Origin: Myxococcota bacterium
Lineage (GTDB): Bacteria > Myxococcota_A > UBA796 > JAJRTE01
Length of the DNA stretch: 64,000 bases
NCBI GenBank assembly: GCA_024278455.1
Contig: JAJRTE010000259.1
Location: 1-64,000, forward strand
Direction: 5' to 3'
The notes under the pieces are model-generated. The model was not told where the DNA came from. It made no database searches and saw only the letters and a program-made list of their open reading frames with translations. Both the position numbers and the translations under genes were made by a program. Positions 27,190 through 37,900 of this stretch are shown here, piece by piece (positions within the stretch are counted from its first letter, which is position 1; each line of letters starts with the position of its first letter).

Positions 27190-28056
27190 TTGACGACCAC
27201 GGCCCACGAACTGGCATCGCTGCTGGACAGGTACACCGGGGTCTACCTCCAACAGCTTCGAGCACTGGATTCCCTGGAGGATCCCGGCGTGATCCACGAT
27301 TTCCGCGTGGCCACCCGCCGTTTGACAGAACTCTCGAGGTTGCTCGAACGGCTCGATCCGCACGACAAGGCCATCGCGTGCCTCGTCGAGACGCTCGTGC
27401 CCGCGGCGCGATCCCTGTCCCGTCTTCGCGAGCGCGACGTTTGTCTCGAGCTGCTCGCGGAGGTCGAGCGCTCTTTGCCGCCCCACGAGTACCTGGTGCG
27501 TTGGGGCGTGGCGGCCTTCCGCCCGCGGCTGCAGGATCTGAGGGAACGGTCCGCCCGGAAGGCACGGCTCCGCCTGAATGCCTGCCGTGTCGAGGCCCTT
27601 GAGAAGGCCGTGGCCCGCCTCCGGGCCGCATCGTTCGACGTTTCGAATGACACGTTCGTCCTCGAGCGCGACGCCCTGATTGCCTGCAACGAGGAACGGG
27701 TGGTTGCGCTGTTTCCGGCCCTTTCCCTGCCGGTCCCGCCCGTTCGACCGCTTCACGAACTCCGCATCGCGTTCAAGGCACTCCGATACGCCGTGGAGTT
27801 GTCGCCTCCCGGTCCCGAGGTGCGCAAGCGACTGAAACGCCTAAAGCAATTCCAGAACGGACTGGGCGGCCACCGCGACTGGCTCGAGCTGCGCAACATG
27901 GTCCGGGCATTCCGCGGGAAATCTGTTGACAAGGGGCGGTCCCGCGACCTGCTTGCGGGCCTCGAGGCACTGACCCTCGAGGCGTCGAGGCGCGCTGAAG
28001 CGGCACTCGCCCTCACCAGGACGCTCGTCCCCTTCCCTGGCCGAGATTCGCTTTGA
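27190..28056 (+). CDS. CHAD-domain protein
   Basis: The 288-residue all-helical protein begins with the conserved CHAD signature VIHDFRVATRRLTELSRLL, and a second signature HELRIAFKALRYAVEL occurs near residue 200. CHAD domains use conserved His and basic residues to bind polyphosphate granules. The frame follows an in-frame TGA and opens at TTG 27190 with GGAG upstream, so a TTG start is likely. No CYTH triphosphatase domain is attached. It lies 50 bases before the hydroxylase large subunit, but a shared function is not evident. Confidence 0.88.
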   Translation: MTTTAHELASLLDRYTGVYLQQLRALDSLEDPGVIHDFRVATRRLTELSRLLERLDPHDKAIACLVETLVPAARSLSRLRERDVCLELLAEVERSLPPHEYLVRWGVAAFRPRLQDLRERSARKARLRLNACRVEALEKAVARLRAASFDVSNDTFVLERDALIACNEERVVALFPALSLPVPPVRPLHELRIAFKALRYAVELSPPGPEVRKRLKRLKQFQNGLGGHRDWLELRNMVRAFRGKSVDKGRSRDLLAGLEALTLEASRRAEAALALTRTLVPFPGRDSL

Positions 28057-28106
28057 CGTTTGCGCCTGCACGGGATAAGCTGCCTGAAAACAAAGGAGGT
28101 TTGGCC

Positions 28107-30428
28107 ATGTCCGTTGGCGAATCCGTTGCACGAAAGGATGGACCGGACAAGGTTCGTGGGCTGACGAGATACATCGACGACCACAATCCGGCAGGCTGCT
28201 GGTTCGGGGCCACCGTCCGCTCGGCCATTCCCCACGGGCGGATCAAGAACATAAGCTTCCCCAAGGGCACCCGCTGGGACAGGTTCGTCATGGCCACGGC
28301 AAAGGCGATTCCCGGGCGCAATTGCGTTCCGTTCCTCACCGAGGATCTCGTGCTGCTCGCCGACGGCTACGTCAGGTACGTCAACGAACCCATCTTGCTG
28401 ATAGCCGGCCCGAACCACGACGAGGTGGAACGCGCGGCTCGAGCCGTCGAGATCGACTACGAGCCGCTGCCCGCCATCCTGACGCTGGACGAGGCGATTG
28501 CTGCCGGAACGACCGATGGGTGCCAGGTGCCCCGCCCCCTCCATATCCGCCGGGGAGACATCGAAGAGGGCTTCGCCCGGGCGGACACGATCGTGGAAGG
28601 CACGTACCGGGTCGGCCACCAGGAACACGTGTACCTGGAGACCAACGGGTTCATCGCCTGGTGGGAGCCAGACGGCCGGGTCGTGGTGAAGGGCTCCATG
28701 CAGTGCCCCTACTACGTCCAGCGCGCCCTGAAGATGCTGTTCGCCTTGCCCGGCGAAAAGGTGGAGGTCATTGCGACCCCGACAGGGGGCGCGTTCGGAG
28801 GCAAGGAGGACTTCCCTTCCGTTCTCGCAGGTCACGCTGCCCTGCTCTCTCGAGAGGTCGGACGGCCGGTCAAGATGGTCTACAATCGTACCGAGGACTT
28901 CACGAGCACCACCAAGCGCCACCCGGCCAGGGTACACTATCGCACAGGGGTCGACAAAGAAGGCACGTTCACCGCCTGCTCCGTGGATTTCGTCCTCGAC
29001 GGCGGTGCCTTCATCACCATGAGCCCCGTGGTCTTGTCTCGAGGCGTCATTCACGCGAGCGGCCCGTACCATTATCCTGCCATCGAGATTCATGGACGCT
29101 GCTACGCGACACATACGCCCCCAAACGGTGCTTTCCGGGGGTTCGGCGTGCCCCAGGTGTTCTTTGGCATCGAGCGGCACGTGGACAGGATAGCGGCACG
29201 GCTCGGCATGGACCCTGTCGAGATCCGCCGGCGTAACTTGCTCAAACCTGGCATGCGCACCGCGACCGGGCAGCTTCTCCGTGACGGCGTGAGCGCGGCC
29301 GAGGTCCTTGCCGACGCTGTCGATCGCAGTGGATACCGCGAGCGGAGCAAGCGACCGGCGCCCGGACCGGGCGAACCCCGGAGGGGCGTGGGCCTGGCGT
29401 TGTACATGCACGGAGCAGGTTTCACCGGGAGTGGGGAGGCACGCATGAAGTCCCTCGTCGGCATGCGGCTCACCCGTTCCGGCCGGGTGGAAATCCTCAC
29501 CGCATCGACGGACATGGGGCAGGGGACCAGGACCGTGTTTCCCCAGATCGCGGCTCGAGCCATGAATATCGATGTCGACCAGGTGTTCGTGGCCGAGCCG
29601 GACACGGCTCGAGTCCCGGACAGTGGTCCGACCGTGGCCTCTCGCACGGTGACCATCGTCGGCCGCGTCGTCCAGCAGCTCGCAGAGACCCTCGCCCGCC
29701 GCATCCTCCGGTTCGTAGCTGAGGAACAAGGTGGCGGACCGGATGGATATGCACTCCAGGGCACCCACGTCCTGTCGCGGGAGCACGGCACCCCCGTAGG
29801 CACGCTCGCCGACATCGCCGCTCGCATGACCGAGGCATCCGGCGACGTCTACCTCGAGCAGGGATACACGCTGAATCCCGATATCCGGTGGAACGAGGAG
29901 ACCCACGAGGGGGACGCCTATCCGGTCTACGCCTGGGGTTGCACAGTCGTGGAAGTAGCCCTGGATCCAGACACCCTCGAGGTGCAGACCACGCAGGTGA
30001 CGGCGAGCCATGACATCGGCACCGTCGTCAACCCGGTGCTGGCAGAAGGACAGGTGGAAGGCGGCGTGGCCCAGTCGATCGGCTATGGACTCTACGAGGA
30101 GGTCCACTGGCACGAGGGCAGAATGCTGAACCCCGGGTTCACCAACTACGTCATCCCGACATCGGTCGATTTGCCGGACATCGACGCCGGGTTCGTGGAG
30201 AACCCGTTCCCGGACGGCCCGTTCGGTGCCAAGGGCCTGGGAGAACTCCCGATACACGGCGCCGCGCCGGCGATCGCGAACGCCATCGCCCAGGCAACGG
30301 GCATCGATGTCTGTGAGCTTCCGGTCACACCGGAACGGTTGCTGGCGGCGTCGAACGCTGCTGCCCAGGGGGCTCGAGACGACCGCCACGACCCGGCCAG
30401 CGAGACGAAGAAAGGAGAGGCGACGTGA
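28107..30428 (+). CDS. Molybdenum hydroxylase large subunit (xanthine dehydrogenase/CO dehydrogenase family)
   Basis: The 773-residue subunit should bind the molybdopterin cofactor. It has the N-terminal a/b hammerhead domain (VARKDGPDKVRGLTRYIDD on), the cofactor segment GGAFGGKED, the substrate-channel motif NGAFRGFGVPQ, and near the C-terminus GAKGLGELPIHGAAPAIANA, whose Glu matches the catalytic base of xanthine dehydrogenases. ATG 28107 is preceded by AAAGGAGGT. CO dehydrogenase is unlikely because its active-site Cys loop is not seen. The substrate, probably a purine or other N-heterocycle or aldehyde, is not known. Confidence 0.9.
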   Translation: MSVGESVARKDGPDKVRGLTRYIDDHNPAGCWFGATVRSAIPHGRIKNISFPKGTRWDRFVMATAKAIPGRNCVPFLTEDLVLLADGYVRYVNEPILLIAGPNHDEVERAARAVEIDYEPLPAILTLDEAIAAGTTDGCQVPRPLHIRRGDIEEGFARADTIVEGTYRVGHQEHVYLETNGFIAWWEPDGRVVVKGSMQCPYYVQRALKMLFALPGEKVEVIATPTGGAFGGKEDFPSVLAGHAALLSREVGRPVKMVYNRTEDFTSTTKRHPARVHYRTGVDKEGTFTACSVDFVLDGGAFITMSPVVLSRGVIHASGPYHYPAIEIHGRCYATHTPPNGAFRGFGVPQVFFGIERHVDRIAARLGMDPVEIRRRNLLKPGMRTATGQLLRDGVSAAEVLADAVDRSGYRERSKRPAPGPGEPRRGVGLALYMHGAGFTGSGEARMKSLVGMRLTRSGRVEILTASTDMGQGTRTVFPQIAARAMNIDVDQVFVAEPDTARVPDSGPTVASRTVTIVGRVVQQLAETLARRILRFVAEEQGGGPDGYALQGTHVLSREHGTPVGTLADIAARMTEASGDVYLEQGYTLNPDIRWNEETHEGDAYPVYAWGCTVVEVALDPDTLEVQTTQVTASHDIGTVVNPVLAEGQVEGGVAQSIGYGLYEEVHWHEGRMLNPGFTNYVIPTSVDLPDIDAGFVENPFPDGPFGAKGLGELPIHGAAPAIANAIAQATGIDVCELPVTPERLLAASNAAAQGARDDRHDPASETKKGEAT

Positions 30429-30994
30429 TTGTGACGTTCACCATCAACGGTCGATCCTGCCAGATCGACGTTCCAGGCGATCACCGCCTGCTAGACGTGC
30501 TGCGTGTGAACCTCGGTCTCACCGGTACGAAAGAGGGGTGCGGGGAGGGTGAATGCGGGGCATGCTCCGTTCTGCTCGACGGACAGGTGGTTAACGCCTG
30601 CTTGATCCCGGTCGCCCAGGTGGATGGCGCACAGATTGTCACGGTGGAGGGACTCGAGGCGGCCGGCGGAGGCCCGCTCCAGGAAGCCTTCGTCGCCCTC
30701 GGCGCGGCACAGTGCGGGTCCTGCACCCCAGGAATGTTGATGTCAGCGTATGGCCACTTCCTCGAGTCGCTCAGGAACGGAGACGACCCACAGGATCGGG
30801 AGGGGATCCGGCATGCCCTGGCAGGAAACCTGTGCCGGTGCACGGGCTACCAGAAGATCATCGATGCCGTCTCCAAGGGCTACGAGGAATTGGCCCGCAT
30901 GCCCTCGCTGCCTCCCGCGGCACCGGCCCCACAGACCGGTCACAATGACCCTTCCCATGGCGGAGGACCCGGACATGGCTCGCTCACTGGCTGA
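30425..30994 (+). CDS. Molybdenum hydroxylase small [2Fe-2S] subunit
   Basis: The 189-residue protein carries both iron-sulphur sites of the family. The plant-ferredoxin-type cluster is at CGEGECGAC with a later Cys near 59, and the second cluster in the helical domain is CGSC with CRCTGY. The C-terminal 30 residues are an unusual Pro/His/Gly-rich extension. It passes electrons from the molybdenum centre to FAD. The GTG start overlaps the large-subunit stop by four bases, and its end overlaps the next gene by 20. Confidence 0.93.
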   Translation: MIVTFTINGRSCQIDVPGDHRLLDVLRVNLGLTGTKEGCGEGECGACSVLLDGQVVNACLIPVAQVDGAQIVTVEGLEAAGGGPLQEAFVALGAAQCGSCTPGMLMSAYGHFLESLRNGDDPQDREGIRHALAGNLCRCTGYQKIIDAVSKGYEELARMPSLPPAAPAPQTGHNDPSHGGGPGHGSLTG

Positions 30995-31865
30995 AATCAG
31001 GTTCTACACCCCCAAGACGCTCGAGGAGGCCCTGGCCATTCGCGCGGCCGAGCGGTCGGATGCCATGCCGATGGCCGGGGGGACCGATGTCATGGTCTGG
31101 CGACGCGCCGCACCGGACGAAGGACCCGCCGCGTACCTCTCGCTCTGGGGGCTTCGCGAACTCAAGCAGATCACGAAACGGCAATCGTGCATCGAAATCG
31201 GCGCCACGGCCACCTTCGCCCAACTGGCCCGGTCACCCCTGCTCCGGGAGAATTTCCCCGCGTTGGTCGAAGCTGCGCGGCATGTCGGCGCGGCCCAGAT
31301 CCAAAACCGGGCCACGATCGGAGGCAACGTTGTGAACGGATCGCCGGCCGGAGATTCGCTCCCCGTTCTCGCCGTCGCCCCTGCCATGGTGGTCCTTACC
31401 AGCAAGGGCCGGGGCACGCGGCGTGTCCCTTTCGGGGCCTTCTACACCGGGTACAGACAAACCGTGCTCGAGGACGACGAACTCCTCGTGAGCTTCGAGC
31501 TTCCCTTGCCACCTCCCGGTACCTGGAGCGGTTTCGAAAAAGTGGGGTCCAGGCGCGCACAGACGATTTCCAAGGTGATGGCTGCGTTGCAAGCACGGCT
31601 CGATGGGGACACGCTGCATGGGGTCGCGCTGGCTTATGGGAGCGTTGCGCCCACTGTGATACGCCTGCCGCGGACGGAAGCTCTTCTCGAAGGATGTTCC
31701 CCGTCGGAAAGACTCGCCGACGACGTGTCCGGCACGCTGAACCAGGAGATTGCGCCGATAGACGATTTGCGGTCCACCGCTGCCTACCGGCGGTTTGCCG
31801 CGGTCGGCCTGCTTCGAAGACTCCTACGCCGGTGCGCAGCGGCGCAAGGCCGGGCGGCGGCATAA
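30975..31865 (+). CDS. Molybdenum hydroxylase medium FAD-binding subunit
   Basis: The 296-residue protein has the FAD-binding motifs of the CoxM/XdhB family: AGGTDVMVW near residue 35 and TIGGNVVNGSPAGDSLP near 115. It takes electrons from the iron-sulphur subunit to an acceptor such as NAD. ATG 30975 is chosen because GGAGG lies eight bases upstream; ATGs at 30957 and 30945 are also in frame. The gene order large, small, medium differs from the common coxMSL order. Confidence 0.92.
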   Translation: MARSLAEIRFYTPKTLEEALAIRAAERSDAMPMAGGTDVMVWRRAAPDEGPAAYLSLWGLRELKQITKRQSCIEIGATATFAQLARSPLLRENFPALVEAARHVGAAQIQNRATIGGNVVNGSPAGDSLPVLAVAPAMVVLTSKGRGTRRVPFGAFYTGYRQTVLEDDELLVSFELPLPPPGTWSGFEKVGSRRAQTISKVMAALQARLDGDTLHGVALAYGSVAPTVIRLPRTEALLEGCSPSERLADDVSGTLNQEIAPIDDLRSTAAYRRFAAVGLLRRLLRRCAAAQGRAAA

Positions 31866-31914
31866 CCACGGCGCTGCCGTTCGGGATCCGCGGCACGTCC
31901 AGGGGACGGCCGGG

Positions 31915-32397
31915 TTACTGGCTTCCCGGCCTCCGGGCCATGATGACGACCCAGGTTTCGGCGAGTTTGTCCCCGAGGCGCCTGCCGTCCGGGTCGGTGA
32001 GCACGAGGACGATTTCGAGGATCCCCAGCACCACGCCCAGCAGCCCCACGACGACGGCGAGCAGCCACCCCAGGATCGGGATCAAGACGAACACCGAGCC
32101 GAGATAGCCCACGGCCAGGGGGAGGTTGCGCATGATGGACGCGGACAGGTCCAGGGCGTGGCCATCGAGGGTGACGGCCTGGATTCCCATGATCTTCTTT
32201 CCGAACGACTGGTGGTACAGGTACGGGACATCGAGCCCGTCCCGTACCAGCACGTAGGCCGCTGCCACAAGGCCCCCGATGAACGGAACGAGCATGACGA
32301 TGGCTGCCAGCGCCCCGTCGATCGCCGCGGCAACGATACGCTTGCCCTCATCCGCTTTTTCGAACCCGGGCGCCTCCCCCTGTCCCTGAACTTCCAT
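31915..32397 (-). CDS. RDD-family membrane protein
   Basis: From ATG 32397 the protein is 160 residues with three to four membrane helices. RDD-family marks are the early KRIVAAAIDGALAAIVM helix with its Arg and Asp, the segment QSFGKKIMGIQAVTLDG and the terminal GRRLGDKLAETWVV. The general function of RDD proteins is poorly known; some are linked to ion or osmolyte transport. It converges on the hydroxylase operon and lies downstream of the envelope gene set on the same strand. Confidence 0.85.
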   Translation of the reverse strand: MEVQGQGEAPGFEKADEGKRIVAAAIDGALAAIVMLVPFIGGLVAAAYVLVRDGLDVPYLYHQSFGKKIMGIQAVTLDGHALDLSASIMRNLPLAVGYLGSVFVLIPILGWLLAVVVGLLGVVLGILEIVLVLTDPDGRRLGDKLAETWVVIMARRPGSQ

Positions 32398-32602
32398 CGC
32401 TATCTCCGACGTTGACCGATTCCTCTTCACCAGCGCCCGGCCGTGCGGGCGGCATTCGGCACCTGCCTCTGTGCCAGCGGGCAACCGATCTCCAGACCCG
32501 CGGGGTGCGCCGAAAGTCCCCTCAGTCTATCCGATGACCATCCGCCTTGCAACCGGCGCTTCCTGAAGCCTTTGTCCCATCGACCCCGCCGAAAGGGGCC
32601 GC

Positions 32603-32884
32603 TCAGAAGCGCCAGAAAAACCCTGCCCGGTAGAGCGCGACGACGAAGCCCGTCATCACCGACCATCCCACCAGGAGAATGCAGCCGGCCATCCCCATGT
32701 AGGCAAGCGCCCGCCGCACCAGGCTCTCGGCACGATCTTGCTGATCGAGCGGGGCCCCGTTGCCACGAATTCGCGACAAAACCGCCTCGACCAGCGCGTC
32801 GGGCTGCGCCAACATGGAAAACACGACGACAAACAGCAGCATGTTGCCCATGAGGAGGATTTCGATGACGCCGAGCAGGCTCAT
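32603..32884 (-). CDS. Small membrane protein with two transmembrane segments
   Basis: The 93-residue protein has a hydrophobic helix at each end (VIEILLMGNMLLFVVVF and MAGCILLVGWSVMTGFVVAL) flanking a charged central segment. Its ATG overlaps the stop of the TPR lipoprotein gene (ATGA), so the two are co-translated. It resembles no family I know; it may be a membrane partner of the TPR protein. Confidence 0.7.
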   Translation of the reverse strand: MSLLGVIEILLMGNMLLFVVVFSMLAQPDALVEAVLSRIRGNGAPLDQQDRAESLVRRALAYMGMAGCILLVGWSVMTGFVVALYRAGFFWRF

Positions 32885-34869
32885 GGGGAAGCCTCGCGCC
32901 TGTCGAAGTAGTCCGGGTCCAGCCTCGCTATCTCCCCCTCGATGACCTTAAGGTTGTGCTCGGCCTTGGCCTTGAGGGTCGTCTCTGGATATGCCTCGAT
33001 GGCAGCTTTCAGATCTTCGTAGATGCCGCACAACAGCTCGAGGCGTTGCTCTTCGTCCCGAATCTGGCTCGAACGGACGTACTCGCGGGCGACCCGTTCA
33101 CGCACCTGCTGAACATGCCGGTCCACCGCTTTCTGCCTCAGCGGCCGCGCCTCGTCCTCCAGCGGCGTACCGGCAAGCGCGTCGAACAAGTCAATCGCTT
33201 CCCGGTATCTTCCGGCCATGCTCAGTGCGGTGGCCCGCTCGAGCGCCTGGCGGCCGGCCTCCATGTCCGCAGGGGCGATGGTAGGCGCCGCCGTACCGGT
33301 CGGCTCCGGCGTCATGGGCGGCACGCCGGCGGCTTCGGACTCCTCTGCGTGGTCCGGCCCTGCCGCGCCCGATGCCTCGCCCACCAGGTCCGCGCCAGGC
33401 TGCTGCTTGCCAGGACCGACTTCGGCCGGGGGCCCGCCCGGAACCGGCGCTGACGCCTGTGCCACCCCAGTGTGGCCGGTCTCGCCCGGCGAAACCTCGA
33501 CCTCGCCCTGCTCCGGTGCACGGGCCACCTCCGGCTCGGTGCCTGCCGGCGAGCCTCCTGGTGCCGTCGATCCGCCGGCGATCTCCTGCTGTTCCCGGGG
33601 CTGACCGCCATCCCCGCCCGCCAACTCGGCAAGCGTCGTTCCGAGCTGCAGGGCCACGGATTCCAACCGCCGGTGATACTTGGACTCCTCGAACCGATCC
33701 GCTACGGAAGCAAGTTTCTCCAGGGCTGCTGCGCTGCCGCGATCCAGCCTGACCTCTTCCACTTCCGCCAACGCTTGCTCGAAGGCCTGCGTTTCGGCAG
33801 CATCCACGAACGCCAGCAACCTCTCCACGCGGTCGATCGTGTCGCGGCTGACTTCCCGGGCCAGCATGTCGTGGCAGATGGTTCGCGCTTCGGAAAAGCG
33901 CCCGCCGGCCACGGCGAGACGGACGTCCACGCTCGATGCGAGATAGGCAGGCGAAGCGTGGGCGATATCGTCCTGGATGGCTCGAGTCGGGGCCACGAGG
34001 CCACGCAGTTGATTCCCGGTCTGTTCGAGCGCCTGCACGAGTTCCTCGACGACCTTGGAGGCCTCATGGCGCCGTCCTTCTTCGAGGAGCCAAAGCGCGT
34101 AGCGGTAGCGGACTTCCAGCATCAGCGGTTCGATCGACGCCCGGTCCTCGAGGGCGGCCATCACGTCCAGGGCATCGCGGGTCCGTCCCACGGCGCCGAG
34201 AGAGAGGGCATAGGCGACCAGGACGCCGGAGTCCAGGGTCTCGAGGCCATTGGTGGAGTGGCCCTCGACCTCCTTGATCACCCGGTCGTAGGCCCCTGCC
34301 TGGTAGGCCTGGAACAGGCGCCGGGATGCGGGTGGAGGCAATGCCTTCTCTCGGAGTTCGGTGCCGGGTTCCGCGGAGGCCTCCCCGGCGTCGAACAGGG
34401 TGGGCGTCATGTCCACGCCCTGCTGAATCTGCAAAAGCTGCTCCAGGTAGGCACGGACTCGAGCGTAGCTCGCCTCGGCCACGCTGGCCCGCTCCGCTCG
34501 AGTCTCGGACGGTCGCTCGGAGAGTTCGAGAAGGTCGTCGTACAGCGCCAAGGTCGCCTCGGCCCGCGCCATGGCCAGTTGCTGCAGCGCCGGATCTCTC
34601 GCCGGTCTTTCTCGAAGCTGTTCTGTCAGCGTCCGGTACCGGTCGCGGGCGGCGACGAGTTCTCGACGAGGAATACGTCCATGCTCGATGAGCTTGTCGA
34701 GTCGTTCGACGTCCTCCGCCATCTCCACGGCCGAAGTCGGACCACCGGGCGGAGTCGAACGGACGACCTGGGGGGTGCAGGTCTGCGCCACGATGGCCAA
34801 ACCGGCGAGCAGGCACATCGAGAAGATATGCCGAAGCGGATACCCTGTGACATGGTCACCACGATTCAT
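32881..34869 (-). CDS. TPR-type helical repeat lipoprotein
   Basis: From ATG 34869 the protein has 662 residues. The first 35 form a lipoprotein signal ending AGLAIVAQTC. Long helical repeats follow, with TPR-like pairs near residues 185-330 and 560-640 (ALSMAGRYREAIDLFDALAG), interrupted by a disordered Pro/Glu/Gly-rich stretch at about 430-545. It should work as a periplasmic or outer-membrane scaffold. The gene lies 63 bases downstream of the penicillin-binding protein, suggesting a role in wall assembly, which is inference. A GTG 11 codons upstream is an alternative start. Confidence 0.75.
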   Translation of the reverse strand: MNRGDHVTGYPLRHIFSMCLLAGLAIVAQTCTPQVVRSTPPGGPTSAVEMAEDVERLDKLIEHGRIPRRELVAARDRYRTLTEQLRERPARDPALQQLAMARAEATLALYDDLLELSERPSETRAERASVAEASYARVRAYLEQLLQIQQGVDMTPTLFDAGEASAEPGTELREKALPPPASRRLFQAYQAGAYDRVIKEVEGHSTNGLETLDSGVLVAYALSLGAVGRTRDALDVMAALEDRASIEPLMLEVRYRYALWLLEEGRRHEASKVVEELVQALEQTGNQLRGLVAPTRAIQDDIAHASPAYLASSVDVRLAVAGGRFSEARTICHDMLAREVSRDTIDRVERLLAFVDAAETQAFEQALAEVEEVRLDRGSAAALEKLASVADRFEESKYHRRLESVALQLGTTLAELAGGDGGQPREQQEIAGGSTAPGGSPAGTEPEVARAPEQGEVEVSPGETGHTGVAQASAPVPGGPPAEVGPGKQQPGADLVGEASGAAGPDHAEESEAAGVPPMTPEPTGTAAPTIAPADMEAGRQALERATALSMAGRYREAIDLFDALAGTPLEDEARPLRQKAVDRHVQQVRERVAREYVRSSQIRDEEQRLELLCGIYEDLKAAIEAYPETTLKAKAEHNLKVIEGEIARLDPDYFDRREASP

Positions 34870-34932
34870 GGTCGACTCGCTTGCAACAGCGGCGGCGGCC
34901 ACGTTCGTGAGGCGTGCCGCGCTGAAACGAAC

Positions 34933-37900
34933 CTACGGGGGGAAGGGGGGACGGCTCGAACCCGCGGCGGTCACTCCCTTGCCCAACGGATACTCGCGAA
35001 TGGCACGCCGGTTGGAGAGGAAGCCGGTCTTCGGCTGCTGTCCCCAGGGAGTGAACGGAAGGTAGGCTTCGCGCTCCTGCCATCCGGATCCATCCGCAAA
35101 TCCGTATACTTCGTAGGACAGGCACCCCTCGGGGACGTCCTCTTCCGGCAACAGTATGCCCGTCCCGGCACGAAGCCCGGTCGTGGCACTGATGGCGACC
35201 GCGGCCATGTCTCGAGGCCACGCGACGGGCACGGTGTCTCCCGGGTGGAGCGCATCGAGGTCGAGGATCTGTGCCAGGTCCAGGTCCCTGACGACACCCT
35301 GTGCGGTCGCAATCCACGCGGGCAGTGCGCCGCTCGATCCGTGCGCCCGGATCGATCCCCGCTTCATGGGACGGTTGTCATCATAGCCCACGTATGTTCC
35401 CACCGTCAACGCCTGCCCATAGGGGATCTCGCGGCCCTTCCGCCGCGGTGCTGGGACGAACCCGACGAACGCCGTATTGGCAAAGCTGTTGGTCGTACCG
35501 GTCTTTCCGAACAACGGCACCACGTAGTGAGCCTGTTCGAGATCCTCGTCCTCCCCAGGGTCCGGGCTGGCCACGCGGACGGCGTCGCGCGCCCTGCGCC
35601 CGGTGCCGTGGAGAACCACCTGCCGCAGGATACGGCCGATGGACGCGGCAACGGATGCGTCCAGTACCTCCTGCTGGCTCTCGGCCAACTGGTATATCGT
35701 CCGGCCCTCGGCATCCTCGATACGCTCGATGATCGCGGCGTTCGGCCCGATCCCGTCGAAACTGTAGACCGTACCCTCGAGGAACGCCTGGTAGATCAGG
35801 GCGGCCTCGAGGAGCGTGATCTCGTTGGCCCCCAACGTCATGGACAGGACCGGGCGCAAGCTGCTGTCCACCCCCATGGTCCTGGCCATCCGGATGATGT
35901 ACTGCAACCCCAACATGACGCGGAACTCACGATTGTGAATCAGTCGCTGCAAATCGTACTTGGCCGGCCTGGTCGTGGCCTGGAGGCGCCTGTCCAGTTC
36001 GGCACGAATGTCGTTCACCGTGGCCGGAGAAATGGTGTCCTCCAGCAGGATGACCTCGGCCGGGTCGGGGGTCGGCTTCTCGCGCTTGCCGCCGAACAAA
36101 GCCCGCCCGAGACCCCGGATGCCACCTTCGCGAACACCCGATCCCGGCTCGCCGTCTTCCACGGCCGGCTCATCACTCGAGACCGGGGCGCTCGCCCCGC
36201 CGGCAGACCCCTCTTCCGAATCCTCTTCCCGGTTCTGCTGCACTGCCTCGCCGCTCTCCGGTACCGGCACAACAGCGCGACCAGCGAGCAACTCGAGGAC
36301 CTCGTTCCGCTCCGGCCTGGTCCATTCCGGCCGCCCCCGTTGCGAATAGATGAGCCGCTTCCCTTCCTCGGTTTCCCGCACGTAGAAGTGTGCCAGCGCA
36401 CGCTCCAGAGCCCCTGGATCGACAACCGCTGCGCGCCCATTCGCCTCGTCCAGCGGCTCACTCCCGGCTAGCCGCTTCATCGTCCGGTCGAACATGCTGC
36501 GAATCGCACCGGGCAGCGCGTGGGCCGGTGGCTCCGGCGGCAGGCTGGCAAGAAGCGTCTCGGCGTCGGCCAGCGCCTTCGGCGCCAGGGCCTCGAGCTG
36601 CAAGAAGCCGCGATCGAGAAATGCGTAGCGGCTGCGACGTTCGTCCGCGCTCCGCACCGACCGGCGGGTCGCCTCCCGCTCCCGCTCGAATCCCCGGCCG
36701 TACATGAGGTGATCGAGCGCCCCCACCTCCCGGCGCCTCGACCCGAATGCCAGCTCTACCCCCAGGTCGCGCTTCGCCTGGTCGAACAGGCCTTCGGCCC
36801 AGCTCTCATCGTCCGGCAGTATGCCGTAGGTATCGCGAATACGGCGGGCGTAGTCGGCGGTAGATTCGGCCACCTCCGGCGCCATGCCGGCGCGATACGC
36901 GAGGTCCTTCAACTGGTCATCGTCGAGCCGGTCGGTAAGATGATACAACAGGCTCACGGTCGCCACGTTTTCCGACGTGGTGCCCGCCTGCACTATGGAT
37001 ACGTAAGGGGTGACGCCCGTGTGATCGGGGCGCGGCCAGTACCACTGGCGCTGGAAGTAGAACCCCTGCCTGCGGTTGTCCAGCGGGCTGAGCGTGCCCC
37101 AACCCAACGTCCGCGCGGCGGCATAGGTGAGCGGCTTGAACGTGGAGCCGAACTGGCGGAGCGCCGTGGTGGCACGGTTGAAGTTCCGGTTGTCCTGCCC
37201 GCCCACCATCGCGCGGATGCGGCCTCGATCCAGGACGACCACGGCACCCTGGAGTTCAGGGCTGGTCTCGAGGTCACAGAAGATATCCCCGCCGGCGGTG
37301 ATTCGATTGATGCTGACCAGCACGTTCTGCCCCTCGGGAATGCGCCTGGCCGTCTCGAGCAAGACGGCCTTCGAGGCTCGAGACCAGGTGTTCTTCTTCT
37401 TCGCCTGGACCAGCACGTCGGCAACCCGCCGGATTCCCGCCCGGTCGACCGTGCATACCACGCCCCCGAGATCGACATCGAGCCGCAGAGCACCCTCGCC
37501 CTCGAGAGTCTTTCCTGCCACACGACCCTTGTAGTAGCCGTGGAGCACCACGCCGTCCGGATTGATGGGGAGAATGGGTTCCGTCTCGGCGAAAAAAGCG
37601 CTCAACCCGGCACCCTCGAGACGGCTTCCCAACTCGGTCAGATTGTGGCGCAAACCGTATTCAGCAGCGGTCTGGAACTCGCGATCGATGGTGGTGTACA
37701 CGCGTATTCCGGCGACAGCGGGATTCTCGATCCCGTGCTCCTCGAGAAGCTTCGAAAACCGCTCGTCCTGAATCCGGTCGAAAACATAGTCCAGGATAAC
37801 ACTCTGGTCGTAGCGGAACTCCCCCTTCTTGAACTCGAGCCGCTGGGCCTTCAGTTCGCTCGCCTCGTCCAGGGTCAGATAGCCGTTGGCCAGCATGCGA

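Noticed and set aside
26231..27193. A 320-codon plus-strand frame covering khpA and the following gap
   Set aside because: It is antisense to khpA, rich in rare residue combinations, and crosses the khpA promoter.
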